Notes: generated from the letters alone by a model not told the origin. 64,000 bases of DNA from Lysinibacillus_B sp042920265 (GCF_042920265.1 NZ_JBDQZI010000004.1:186001-250000); one strand, 5' to 3'. Positions 43,589 through 52,076 are shown, counted from the stretch's first letter. A program made the numbers and translations.

Positions 43589-43635
43589 TTGTATATCGCC
43601 CCATTTCGATATAATCATCACCGACGAAGACATTT

Positions 43636-44403
43636 TTATTTTGGCTGCATGCGAATAGCACCGTCTAAGCGAATCACTTCACCATTTAACATCGTATTTT
43701 CAATAATCGTTGCAACAAGGTGTCCGTACTCCTTTGGTTCACCTAAACGTTTTGGAAATGGTGTCATTGCACCTAAAGATGCCTTTGCATCAGCTGGTAA
43801 GGATTCAAACAATGGTGTATTAATTAAACCTGGTGCAATCGTCATCACGCGAATGCCAGAAGCTGCAAGCTCGCGTGCAATTGGTAACGTCATACTAACG
43901 ACGCCTCCCTTTGATGCGCTATAAGCTGCTTGTCCAATTTGCCCATCAAAAGCTGCGACAGATGCAGTATTAATAATTACACCACGCTGACCGTCATCAT
44001 CTGGAGCATTGTTTTCCATTGCTGCTGCAGCAAGTCGCAATACGTTAAATGTTCCTGTCAAATTCACACTGAGTACGCGCTCAAAATCTGCCAGTGCATG
44101 AATCCCTCTTTTGGATAAAACCTTTTGTGCAATCGCAACTCCTGCACAATTTACCGCCACATTGATATGACCAAACGTTTCAATTGCCAAGTCAATTGCA
44201 GCTTGTACTTGCTCTTCCTTTGTAACGTCTGTTTTTGCATACGTTACGGCATCCCCTAATTGTGCGACAAGTGCTGCAGCACGTTCATCCTGTACATCCA
44301 GAACTACTGCTTTTCCCCCCTGTTCCACAATTTTTCGTACAGTTGCCTCTCCTAGCCCTGATGCGCCACCTGTCACAATCGCTACCACTTCGTTTAATTC
44401 CAT
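43636..44403 (-). CDS. Short-chain 3-hydroxyacyl-CoA dehydrogenase (SDR family)
   Basis: A 255-residue NAD-dependent SDR, closest in layout to the 3-hydroxyacyl-CoA dehydrogenase type 2 (HSD17B10-like) group. Cofactor motif TGGASGLGEA (11-20), VNCAGVA, catalytic Ser in NTASVAAF and YSASK (Tyr/Lys). Its place between a thiolase and an acyl-CoA synthetase supports the third step of beta-oxidation. GGGG-type ribosome site; 25 nt after the thiolase. Confidence 0.88.
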   Translation of the reverse strand: MELNEVVAIVTGGASGLGEATVRKIVEQGGKAVVLDVQDERAAALVAQLGDAVTYAKTDVTKEEQVQAAIDLAIETFGHINVAVNCAGVAIAQKVLSKRGIHALADFERVLSVNLTGTFNVLRLAAAAMENNAPDDDGQRGVIINTASVAAFDGQIGQAAYSASKGGVVSMTLPIARELAASGIRVMTIAPGLINTPLFESLPADAKASLGAMTPFPKRLGEPKEYGHLVATIIENTMLNGEVIRLDGAIRMQPK

Positions 44404-44428
44404 CTCCCATTACCCCTTTTTTATCAAT

Positions 44429-45550
44429 TTATATTTTTTCAATAATTGTCGCGTTAGCCATACCCATACCTTCACAAATTGCTAGTAACCCATAGCGCAA
44501 GTTTTCTCGTTGCATTCGGTATAGCATCGTTGTTAAGAGCTTTGTGCCTGTCGCACCTAATGGATGTCCAAGTGCAATGGCACCCCCATCTGGGTTTAAC
44601 TTATGGATATCCGCTCCTAGCTCTTTAGCCCAAACGAGTGGTACAGGTGCAAAGGCTTCATTCACTTCATACGTATCAATCTCATTAATTGTTAAATTCG
44701 CCTTCTCAAGCACACGTTTCGTTGCCTCAATCGGTCCTGTGAGCATTAATGTTGGGTCGGAGCCGACAACTGTTCTAGCGATAATTTTAGCCAGTGGTTT
44801 AACGCCTAGTTCTTCCGCTTTCTCACTTGACATAATAACAACGGCTGATGCACCGTCACTAATTTGTGAAGCATTCCCCGCTGTAATGACACCGTCTTCC
44901 TTAAATACTTTTTTCAAGCCTTGTAACACTTCTACGGTCGTACCTGGACGTGGCCCTTCATCTACGACAAGATTATTGACCGGTACAATTTCCTCTTCAA
45001 AATGGCCTGCTGCAATCGCGCTAATTGCTCGCTCATGGCTTAACACGGTGTATTCATTGATTTCTTGTTCTGTAAGCTCCCACTGCTCTGCTATTCGTTC
45101 AGCCGATAAGCCTTGATGGATGATTTCATACTTTTCTTGTAACCGCTGTCCTCTATGTGCACCCTCTGTATTTGTAAACATCGGTACACGACTCATGTTC
45201 TCAATCCCACCAGCGATTACAATGTCCATATCTCCAGCTAAAATAGCCTGCGCCGCAAAATGTACCGCTTGTAAACTTGAGCCGCATTGACGATCGATTG
45301 TTACACCTGGCACTTCAATTGGGAAGCCTGCCATTAATGTCGCTGTCCGTGCGATATTTGCTGCTTGCTCGTTCCCTTGTGATACACAGCCTAAAATAAC
45401 GTCTTCCACTTGTGCTTTATCAATGCCTGCTCTTTGTACAACAGCCTCTAACACATCTGCTGCTAAATCATCCGCTCGTACTTCAGCGAATGCTCCTTTG
45501 TTACGTCCAACTGCTGAACGTGCTGCCGCTACTATTACCGCTTCCCTCAT
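44429..45550 (-). CDS. Acetyl-CoA C-acyltransferase (thiolase)
   Basis: A 373-residue thiolase carrying out CoA-dependent cleavage of 3-ketoacyl-CoA. Nucleophile Cys in DRQCGSSLQAV, NEAFA, the His of GGAIALGHPLGATG and the second Cys in CEGMGMANA are present. It is slightly shorter than the usual 390-400 residues. Lies between the two acyl-CoA ligase genes and the dehydrogenase, so a degradative rather than biosynthetic role is likely. Confidence 0.92.
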   Translation of the reverse strand: MREAVIVAAARSAVGRNKGAFAEVRADDLAADVLEAVVQRAGIDKAQVEDVILGCVSQGNEQAANIARTATLMAGFPIEVPGVTIDRQCGSSLQAVHFAAQAILAGDMDIVIAGGIENMSRVPMFTNTEGAHRGQRLQEKYEIIHQGLSAERIAEQWELTEQEINEYTVLSHERAISAIAAGHFEEEIVPVNNLVVDEGPRPGTTVEVLQGLKKVFKEDGVITAGNASQISDGASAVVIMSSEKAEELGVKPLAKIIARTVVGSDPTLMLTGPIEATKRVLEKANLTINEIDTYEVNEAFAPVPLVWAKELGADIHKLNPDGGAIALGHPLGATGTKLLTTMLYRMQRENLRYGLLAICEGMGMANATIIEKI

Positions 45551-45578
45551 TTACCTATCCCCTTTTTTTAGTAATCTA

Positions 45579-47117
45579 TTAATTTGTTCCATTTAACGAA
45601 CGAGCATCTTGCCACTGCTCTCTTAAATGATATTTCAGTATTTTTCCTGATGCATTGCGTGGTAATACATCTGTCGCGATAAAATGGCGTGGAATTTTAT
45701 ACCCCGCTAAGCTTTGACGACAGAATGCTTGTACCTCATCCTCTTTTATAATTTCACCCGGTTTCGGTACAATAATTGCCGTCACTACTTCTCCCCATTG
45801 CGGATCAGGCAACCCGATAATGGCTGCTTCTAAAATTTGCGGGTGACTATTTAATACTTGTTCTACCTCTACCGAATAAACATTTTCCCCACCTGAAATA
45901 ATCATATCCTTCTTGCGATCAACTAATGTAATATAGCCATCTTCATCGATTGTGGCTAAATCCCCCGTTAATAACCAGCCGTTACGCAACGTTTGCTTCG
46001 TTTCCTCAGGCTTTTTATAGTACTCTTTCATCACAGAGCTACTCCGAATAATAAACTCGCCTACTTCGCCAGGTGCCACGTCTTCCATTTGCTCATTTAC
46101 AACACGGGCATTTAAAAAGGGCATCGCTTTTCCGGCAGCACCTAACTTTGTTTTATGTTCTTCCGGTATTAGGACCACACCTCCTGGTCCAGCTTCTGTC
46201 AGCCCACAGCAGTTGTAAAACTGATCTGTACCAAAATAATCGATAGCCCCTTGAATGAGTCCTGGTGACATTGGCGCCGCACCATAGTTACAAGCGCGAA
46301 TGCTTGATAAGTCGAAGCTGCCTTTTGGTACTTGTAAAATGGCATTGTACATAGCTGGCACAGCGAAAAACATCGTTACACCATATTGTTGGATTGCCTT
46401 TTGCGCTTCGACTGGATGAAAATCTCGCTGCACTACAAGGGTTGCCCCAGCAAAGAAGGAGGAAGTCAAAATCATATTTAACCCCGCGGAATGGAACGCT
46501 GGCGCAATTAGTAAATACACATCTTCCGGTGAAAGCTTTGTCATTTCATTCACCGACATATTTAAGCTAATAATGTTAGCATGGGTAAATAGAGCCCCTT
46601 TAGGTTGTCCAGTTGTACCTGATGTATAAAGAATTTGCGCATCATCAATAGGTGAAATCATCACATCTGGCTCTTCTATATTATTCGTACGAACAGATGC
46701 CCAATCTACCGCACCATCATATTGTTCACCGACAACATATAATGTAAGGGGACGGTTAATTTGAGCGATGGCATTTTTAGCTACATCCGCTAACTCCTCA
46801 TCAACAATCACGGCAACCGAATCTGATTGACGTAAAATATAAGTGAGCTCTGGTACAGTCAGCCTAAAGTTAATCGGCACGATGACTGCGCCCGCTTTCC
46901 ATATGGCATACGACGCAATGACAAATGCATCCGAGTTCTTTAAAAATAAACTGACCTTATCCCCTTTTTGGATACCTTGCTCTATTAACCCATGACTATA
47001 GCGATTCATTTCTTCATTTAACTCCTGATACGTATAGCGCCGATTGTCATAAATCAGCGCTTCCTGATGCGGTGTACGGTGCGCATGGTACAATATCGGT
47101 TTTGTTAAATCCAACAA
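45579..47117 (-). CDS. Acyl-CoA synthetase (class I adenylate-forming)
   Basis: A 512-residue ligase and first gene of the operon. ATP motif ILYTSGTTGQPKGALFTH, hinge TGDLATIDEDGYITLVDRKKDMIISGGENVY, catalytic Lys in ASGKILKYHLREQ. It is paralogous to the 41966-43588 ligase but divergent, so the two probably handle different chain lengths or acids. No acyl-CoA dehydrogenase is present in the operon; that step must be encoded elsewhere. Confidence 0.9.
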   Translation of the reverse strand: MLDLTKPILYHAHRTPHQEALIYDNRRYTYQELNEEMNRYSHGLIEQGIQKGDKVSLFLKNSDAFVIASYAIWKAGAVIVPINFRLTVPELTYILRQSDSVAVIVDEELADVAKNAIAQINRPLTLYVVGEQYDGAVDWASVRTNNIEEPDVMISPIDDAQILYTSGTTGQPKGALFTHANIISLNMSVNEMTKLSPEDVYLLIAPAFHSAGLNMILTSSFFAGATLVVQRDFHPVEAQKAIQQYGVTMFFAVPAMYNAILQVPKGSFDLSSIRACNYGAAPMSPGLIQGAIDYFGTDQFYNCCGLTEAGPGGVVLIPEEHKTKLGAAGKAMPFLNARVVNEQMEDVAPGEVGEFIIRSSSVMKEYYKKPEETKQTLRNGWLLTGDLATIDEDGYITLVDRKKDMIISGGENVYSVEVEQVLNSHPQILEAAIIGLPDPQWGEVVTAIIVPKPGEIIKEDEVQAFCRQSLAGYKIPRHFIATDVLPRNASGKILKYHLREQWQDARSLNGTN

Positions 47118-47263
47118 CTCACTCTCCCTTTTCCAAAATAGAGAACTCTCTTATAAGCATATGTTTCATATTAAATAGAATTCCTTTTTGCTTAACATAA
47201 AATTTGAAATACATAATTTATTGTATTTACACTATCAGTTTTACTACTTGCTTTCATACAAGA

Positions 47264-47331
47264 TAAAAGCTTATTGTGAGTCACACTATTTTAATTGCTT
47301 GTGCTATGTGACTTACGGAATAAAAGCTTTG
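47264..47331. promoter_or_regulatory. Inverted repeat upstream of the fatty-acid operon
   Basis: AAAAGCTTATT...GTCACA and TGTGAC...AATAAAAGCTTT form a long imperfect inverted repeat with a central AGTCACA / TGTGACT pair. It lies in the 305-bp divergent region between the acyl-CoA operon (-) and a membrane-protein gene (+). Could be an operator pair or a transcript hairpin. Confidence 0.35.
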
Positions 47332-47422
47332 TTTTTGAAAATCGTCTGTGCAACAAAGAAATGAGAATGATGTGGGGAAAAGAAAATAGCTTACTATAAA
47401 AAAGAAAGAGGGGGAAACATGT

Positions 47423-47974
47423 ATGAAATCAGCTCGAATATTACATGCATTACGAACAGATTTAGCGTTAAGACAACTGAAAGGGATTCACTTTATAATC
47501 ATGTCAGTCTTTTTATGGAGCACGTTAATTGTTATACAGGCAACTGACCTCCATATCTTAATGAAGAATTTATTGACATTTTGCGCAACCGGCATGATAT
47601 TACCTGGTGCATATTATATTTCAAAACTGTTACGCATTGATTTTTCGACTAAAGATAATCCCCTTTCAAAGCTCGGTTTACTTTTCACATTAAATCAGTT
47701 ACTTTATTTACTCATTGCGATGTGGATTTACCCTACTTTGCCAGAGTATATGCTTATGGTGATCGCCATTATATTCGGGGCACATCTACTACCTTTTGGC
47801 TGGCTCTATCATTCTAAAAGTTACACGGCATTTGCTATTATCATCTCGTTTCTCGCTCTGATTATTGGGCTAAATTTCAGCCCATTAGTGCTTGCTATTG
47901 CGATGCTTCTACTAGAAATTATTTTTGTTTATTGTTTATATCGAGAGATCAAACGAATTTCACTGAAATCCTAA
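47423..47974 (+). CDS. Multi-pass membrane protein, DUF7010-like
   Basis: A 183-residue protein with six hydrophobic helices spread along its length and a basic C-terminus (REIKRISLKS). The size and the spacing of GAYYISKLL and HLLPFGWLYHSKSY blocks fit the family I recall as DUF7010; function unknown. GAGGGGG precedes the ATG. Strong terminator downstream. Confidence 0.65.
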   Translation: MKSARILHALRTDLALRQLKGIHFIIMSVFLWSTLIVIQATDLHILMKNLLTFCATGMILPGAYYISKLLRIDFSTKDNPLSKLGLLFTLNQLLYLLIAMWIYPTLPEYMLMVIAIIFGAHLLPFGWLYHSKSYTAFAIIISFLALIIGLNFSPLVLAIAMLLLEIIFVYCLYREIKRISLKS

Positions 47975-47987
47975 GCTGTAATCTAAA

Positions 47988-48024
47988 AAGCACCTAATAG
48001 ACCTATCCCGTCTATTAGGTGCTT
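47988..48024 (+). terminator. Intrinsic terminator
   Basis: A perfect 15-bp stem (AAGCACCTAATAGAC / GTCTATTAGGTGCTT), 7-nt loop, followed by CTTTTT. Confidence 0.9.
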
Positions 48025-48097
48025 CTTTTTCTTTAGCTTTATATCCTCTCTAAATAACGCTTTATGCTCCACTCAGCATTGTTGTCAAAACAATCAA

Positions 48098-48325
48098 TTA
48101 TTCTTTTTCAGTGCCCTGCATTAATTGTTCAAAACGCTTCATTTTAGGATCTACTTTAGGCGTATAGTCGAATGGATTTTTTTCTTTGCCAAACTCTACG
48201 TTTGCATTCAATTGAACCCCTATTTTCGAACTAGCTGTAGCTAATGGATCATTCATAATATTTTCTCGTTTACCATCAGCATGTGGTGTTGCTTCTACAT
48301 GCTGATTTTCACTTTTGCGCGGCAT
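48098..48325 (-). CDS. Small hydrophilic protein
   Basis: A 75-residue, strongly polar, probably disordered protein without hydrophobic segments. AAAGGAG precedes the ATG at good spacing, supporting translation. No family recognised; could be a spore- or stress-related small protein, but nothing in the sequence proves it. Confidence 0.55.
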   Translation of the reverse strand: MPRKSENQHVEATPHADGKRENIMNDPLATASSKIGVQLNANVEFGKEKNPFDYTPKVDPKMKRFEQLMQGTEKE

Positions 48326-48427
48326 TCCAATCAGCTCCTTTGAAGTTAATATGACTTCAAAGCATATGCTTTATGCGTGCACGCGATTTTTCAAATATTA
48401 TTAGAAAGATACGGCTTCTTATTTTGC

Positions 48428-48670
48428 TTATTCATTTTTCCGCCAATTTTTTGGATTTAAATATTTTTTATATTTTGTGATCACTTCTTTACCAACAAAT
48501 ATAGCACCTATCCAGAAAAATACCTCTGCTAAGACAACGGCTCCTGTGACAGCAGCAGCTTTCATACCAAGTGAAAATGGCAAAAACGGGATCACGACAA
48601 GTGAAATCCAAAGTAAGCAAGCAATAATAATAAATACCCACCCTACTTTATACAAAACTTTATTTTTCAA
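48428..48670 (-). CDS. Small membrane protein (transporter-suffix domain type)
   Basis: An 80-residue protein with two hydrophobic helices (about 10-30 and 36-60) and a basic C-terminus (KYKKYLNPKNWRKN). It resembles the short proteins annotated as transporter suffix domain. TTG 48670 is chosen as start because AGGAGG lies 7 nt upstream; the frame to 48706 would run through the palindrome at 48687-48719. Function unknown. Confidence 0.65.
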   Translation of the reverse strand: MKNKVLYKVGWVFIIIACLLWISLVVIPFLPFSLGMKAAAVTGAVVLAEVFFWIGAIFVGKEVITKYKKYLNPKNWRKNE

Positions 48671-48686
48671 TGTAAATCCTCCTGAA

Positions 48687-48719
48687 TCTAATTTAGCAAC
48701 GTTCACTAAATTAGATTGT
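48687..48719 (-). promoter_or_regulatory. 12-bp perfect inverted repeat next to the ribosome site
   Basis: AATCTAATTTAG (48687-48698) and CTAAATTAGATT (48708-48719) with a 9-nt spacer that itself contains AACGTT. It abuts the AGGAGG of the small membrane-protein gene. Either a repressor operator or an mRNA hairpin controlling translation. Confidence 0.6.
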
Positions 48720-48898
48720 ACAACATAACTTTTTAGAGAAGTAAAAATTTCTTTTTCTTACTCATTATTTGCTTTTTGTTCTTAAAATTCGGGGATACCT
48801 ACATCAAAGGATACTTTTTAACGTTGTTTCAAAAATTCGAAATCATTTAGGAATGTCACGATTCTCCACTTGAACTAAGGATATTTCGTTCAATGAAT

Positions 48899-48938
48899 AA
48901 AAAAACGAATTCCACGTTAGGAATCCGTTTTTTGATTA
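48899..48938 (-). terminator. Intrinsic terminator of the enoyl-CoA hydratase gene
   Basis: AAAACG-GAATTCC-like arm pairs with GGAAT-CCGTTTT (one mismatch); T6 run on one strand and A7 on the other. Confidence 0.6.
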
Positions 48939-48961
48939 TATGGCTATATATCGTTTTCCGT

Positions 48962-49747
48962 TTATAAAACCGTGTTTTTCGTATCCTGCCATACAGGCGG
49001 TCTTTTTTCAAAAAAGGCTCTAATCCCCTCTTGGGCATCAGGATGTTTGCTGTTAAGCGCAATCACTTCTGTCGCATAATTAAGTGCTTGGAAATCTTCC
49101 ATATTAATTTGTTGGTAAAATTGTCGTTTCCCTAATTCAATAATATTTAAGCTTTGTTTTGTGACTTGCTTCGCTAATTTCTCTGTTTCTTCATCTAACA
49201 GCTCAGCAGGTACGACTTTATTCACTAAGCCATACTGTAACCCTTCCTCTGCAGACATAAAGTTCCCAGTGAATAATAACTCTACCGCCTTTTTTCGTCC
49301 AATATTTCTACTTAAAAATACGGCGGGTGTACTGCAAAACAAACCGCTATTAATGCCCGGCGTCGCAAATTTCGCCTCATCACTAGCAATCGCCATATCA
49401 CTCGCTGCAACTAATTGTGCTCCCGCTGCAACAGCCGCTTTTCGTACTTTTGAAATGACAAGTTGCGGAATGTCTCTCATTGTCCGCATTAAAATTTGGC
49501 ACGTTTGGAATAATTGTAACACTTCATTTTCCGTTTTAGACTCGATTTCTCTTAAACTATGTCCCGCGCAAAATACTTTTTCTGATCCCTCTATGACAAC
49601 TACCTTGACTTCTCTTTCAGCGCCAATTTTTTTTAATAGCGTATCTAATTCCTGCAGTAGTTGCATTGTTAGCGTATTAAATTCCATTGGGTTTTCTAAT
49701 GTCACATAAGCAATGTCCTCTGTTTGTCTAAAAGATAAAAATTCCAT
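48962..49747 (-). CDS. Enoyl-CoA hydratase/isomerase family protein
   Basis: A 261-residue crotonase-fold protein. Oxyanion-hole strands in KVFCAGHSLREIE and AAVAAGAQLVAASDMAIAS, and FATPGINSGLFCSTPAVFLSRNIGRKKAVELLFTG, place it near the ECHDC3-type hydratases. It likely supplies the hydration step for the nearby beta-oxidation operon, but the catalytic acid is not certain. ATG 49747 has AAGGAG upstream. A weak palindrome TTGAATGTTCAGTCAA lies at 49788-49803 and could be an operator. Confidence 0.85.
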   Translation of the reverse strand: MEFLSFRQTEDIAYVTLENPMEFNTLTMQLLQELDTLLKKIGAEREVKVVVIEGSEKVFCAGHSLREIESKTENEVLQLFQTCQILMRTMRDIPQLVISKVRKAAVAAGAQLVAASDMAIASDEAKFATPGINSGLFCSTPAVFLSRNIGRKKAVELLFTGNFMSAEEGLQYGLVNKVVPAELLDEETEKLAKQVTKQSLNIIELGKRQFYQQINMEDFQALNYATEVIALNSKHPDAQEGIRAFFEKRPPVWQDTKNTVL

Positions 49748-49878
49748 CTCTCCACTCCTTATCAATTCTATCATTATAAAGTATATTTTGAATGTTCAGT
49801 CAATAAAGGTCAAGAAAAAATATCCATTTTTATATAATTTAACTAGAATCATTCAAAAAACTACTATAAATAATAGAG

Positions 49879-50340
49879 TCACTTGATTGGTATACAAATT
49901 TCACAAGTATGGTTATTAACAAGTTCCACTGTATACCGCTCCAAGATAGGTCTTGTTTCATCTAATGTAAATCCTTCGTTTTCTAATTGTAGAAACACTT
50001 CACCCCAAGCCCTTTGAACAGCTTCTACTGTATGAGTTACTTTAAAAACAGCGTACCTTCCTCCACGAATGTTGCCCAATTTTACCCCATCAGCATTTAC
50101 ACGATAATCATCAGGAACGACTAAACACGCATCGTATCGACAATTTTCTGGCGCTACAAATGCTGGATTGTCTTGGGCAATGCCGAGGAGAATAGATTGA
50201 TCAGTAAATAAGTGATTAGCTTTCACCCAACATTTAAATTTCTCCATGAGTTGTACATTTACATTTGTCGTGCCGTAGGGACCCGTCTGTCTCATGTACG
50301 CAATTGTACAAGACGGTATGTTTTCAATTTTAGCATCCAT
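49879..50340 (-). CDS. GyrI-like/AraC effector-binding domain protein
   Basis: A 153-residue stand-alone small-molecule-binding domain of the BacA/GyrI type found C-terminally in AraC and MerR regulators. IAYMRQTGPYG, the DDPAF-like IAQDNPAFVAPENCRYDACLVV and GGRYAVFKVTH segments are characteristic. There is no DNA-binding domain. Such proteins bind or hydrolyse cyclic or toxic compounds; the ligand is unknown. Confidence 0.82.
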   Translation of the reverse strand: MDAKIENIPSCTIAYMRQTGPYGTTNVNVQLMEKFKCWVKANHLFTDQSILLGIAQDNPAFVAPENCRYDACLVVPDDYRVNADGVKLGNIRGGRYAVFKVTHTVEAVQRAWGEVFLQLENEGFTLDETRPILERYTVELVNNHTCEICIPIK

Positions 50341-50439
50341 ATTTTTTCCCTTTCGTTTAATAGTACATCGATGTCTGAAATCATCATATAGCCCTTTAAA
50401 ATGAAAAACAACTTAATTTTTAAAATAGTCAAACTACCA

Positions 50440-50660
50440 TGTAATTGTTCCAGCATCACGATTGACTTTAAAAATCAGCTTGCATTTTAGCTAAAAAATA
50501 AATATTTGGCTCGGGCTGGAGCGTTTTGACCGGATACGGCAGCGTTTTGCTCGTACCGGGGGTTTTGACCGCATGCAGCGACTTTTGACTCAGATATCGC
50601 AGCTTTTTAATCGTTCAATGTCCACAGTTTTAAGATGATTTATCTAGTTGCCTATTTGAA
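50440..50660. repeat. Dispersed repeat family F, copy F3
   Basis: Left end GTTCCAGCATCACGATTGAC as in F2, right end CAGTTTTAAGATGATTTATC as in F1. The centre holds four degenerate units of about 21 bp starting at 50521 (GCGTTTTGACCGGATACGGCA, GCGTTTTGCTCGTACCGGGG, TTTTGACCGCATGCAGCGAC, TTTTGACTCAGATATCGCAG). Non-coding; explains most of the 50341-50740 gap. Confidence 0.75.
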
Positions 50661-50742
50661 TCTGCATATTTTCCATCACACTATTAACCTACACACTTGC
50701 CTGTAAAACTTAAGAAAGCTACATGAGATATTTAAAGAAGAA

Positions 50743-50781
50743 AAACCCCAATACACACTTTTTAAAGTGTATATTGAGGTT
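50743..50781 (-). terminator. Intrinsic terminator of the 50848-51006 gene
   Basis: AACCCCAATACACACTTT pairs with AAAGTGTATATTGAGGTT with a TT loop (long stem, two mismatches), T-rich on the minus strand. Confidence 0.7.
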
Positions 50782-50847
50782 TAGTGCACAATGAATTGTA
50801 AGCAAAGTTCAAGAAGTAACCTTCCTTAAAAGGAATACAATCTACCA

Positions 50848-51006
50848 TTACTGCTGTTTATTTTCATTTTGATTACGATTGAGATTGAAGTCCACTTCCT
50901 GAGCGAACTCTTCTCTGTTTGTACGCTCTCTGTTAGCATTTTGATTTTGGTTTTGTTGTTTTTTGCCATCTTGCGTTTTATTGTTTTTATGTTTATTACT
51001 ACCCAT
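50848..51006 (-). CDS. Small Asn/Gln-rich protein, possibly gamma-type SASP
   Basis: A 52-residue protein starting MGSNKHKNNKTQDGKKQQNQ and ending NRNQNENKQQ, with TNREEFAQEVDF in the middle. The low-complexity Asn/Gln/Lys composition and the EFAQE-type segment recall gamma-type small acid-soluble spore proteins, which store amino acids in the spore core, but the match is partial. GGAGGTGAGAGG lies just upstream of ATG 51006. A different frame over the same DNA is longer but has no such ribosome site. Own terminator downstream. Confidence 0.55.
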   Translation of the reverse strand: MGSNKHKNNKTQDGKKQQNQNQNANRERTNREEFAQEVDFNLNRNQNENKQQ

Positions 51007-51182
51007 TTTCCTCTCACCTCCACCATTAGTGTGAGTGATAGGTGAGATTTTATCCGTATATATTACAATGAGTAAAATTTACCTGACTAACTAAAAAAGT
51101 ACGGTTATGTGTAACATTTTTATTTAGTTGCAATGAATTCCTTCGTTAATATAGTACACAAATCTAAAATCGTGTGCACAAG

Positions 51183-51212
51183 TAATGCCCACCAAATCCG
51201 ATTGGCGGGCAT
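51183..51212 (-). terminator. Intrinsic terminator of the pxpA-ycsG-ycsI operon
   Basis: AATGCCC-a-CCAA pairs with TTGG-c-GGGCATT, 11 nt after the ycsI stop. No strong T tract follows, so termination may be partial. Confidence 0.55.
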
Positions 51213-51222
51213 TTCCTATCAT

Positions 51223-52014
51223 TTACAGTATGCTTAAGCTTGTTTCCTTTATATCTGTAATAAGCATATGGCCTGGTGCATGCGTAATCATAATAGCAGG
51301 TTTACTTTCCATCGCAACGGCTTGAGGTGTTACGCCACAAGCCCAAAATACTGGAACTTCCCCTGGCTTAATGGACACGGCATCACCGAAATCGGGCTTT
51401 GAAATGTCTGAAATGCCAATTTGTTCTGGATTGCCAATATGAATTGGTGCACCATGTACATTTGGAAAACGTGAAGTAATTTGGATGGCACGAATTGCAT
51501 CCTCTGGTGTCATCGGACGCATACTGACAACAGTTGGTCCTTCAAACATACCAGCCTTTTCACACGGGATATTTGTTTTATACATTGGCACATTACAATT
51601 TTCTTGAATATGTCTAATTGGAATACCTGCTTCAAGAAGCGGTGTTTCAAATGTAAAGCTACAGCCTATTAAAAATCCGACCATATCTTCTTCCCAATAA
51701 TCGGTAATATCTACTACTTCCTCCGTAAAAATACCATCACGATAAATACGGTACTTCGGGATGTCCTTGCGAATATCTGCATTTTTCGCAATTTTAGCAG
51801 GTATAAATGATCCAGGCTCTGTCACATCTAATAGTGGGCATGGCTTTGGATTTCGCTGACAAAATAGTAGAAAATCAAAGGCATGCTCCTTCTTTAAAAT
51901 GACTAAATTTGCTTGTGTAAATCCGATGGACATGCCAGAAGTCGGTCCCGTTATTTCTTGATTTCGAATTAGTTTACGGATTTCTTTTGGCTCTAAAGTA
52001 CTAAATGTAGTCAT
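51223..52014 (-). CDS. ycsI: YcsI family putative hydro-lyase (DUF1445)
   Basis: A 263-residue soluble protein with the DUF1445 landmarks RKLIRNQEITGPTSGMSIGFTQANL, CPLLDVTEPG, GFLIGCSFTFETPLLEAGIPIRH and WACGVTPQ...ITHAPGHMLITD. Members are annotated as hydro-lyases; a link to D-glutamate cyclase and 5-oxoproline metabolism is plausible. In Bacillus it sits in the ycsF-ycsG-ycsI-kipI-kipA-kipR locus, as here. Last gene of the left-reading arm. Confidence 0.9.
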   Translation of the reverse strand: MTTFSTLEPKEIRKLIRNQEITGPTSGMSIGFTQANLVILKKEHAFDFLLFCQRNPKPCPLLDVTEPGSFIPAKIAKNADIRKDIPKYRIYRDGIFTEEVVDITDYWEEDMVGFLIGCSFTFETPLLEAGIPIRHIQENCNVPMYKTNIPCEKAGMFEGPTVVSMRPMTPEDAIRAIQITSRFPNVHGAPIHIGNPEQIGISDISKPDFGDAVSIKPGEVPVFWACGVTPQAVAMESKPAIMITHAPGHMLITDIKETSLSIL

Positions 52015-52037
52015 CGTCTATTCACTCCTTGTAAATG

Positions 52038-52070
52038 AACCATCCATGATCAAGAAGCTCATGGATGGTT
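52038..52070 (-). promoter_or_regulatory. Intercistronic hairpin between ycsG and ycsI
   Basis: A perfect 12-bp stem (AACCATCCATGA / TCATGGATGGTT) with a 9-nt loop and no T tract. Likely a processing/stability element. Confidence 0.55.
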
Positions 52071-52076
52071 ACTAGA

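Noticed and set aside
50440..50660. Regular 21-bp units in repeat F3 considered as a CRISPR array
   Set aside because: Units are contiguous and degenerate with no unique spacers between identical repeats, and there are no cas genes in the window.
51183..51212. Hairpin after ycsI considered as a strong terminator
   Set aside because: Kept only as a moderate call, because the stem has a mismatch and no continuous T tract follows.
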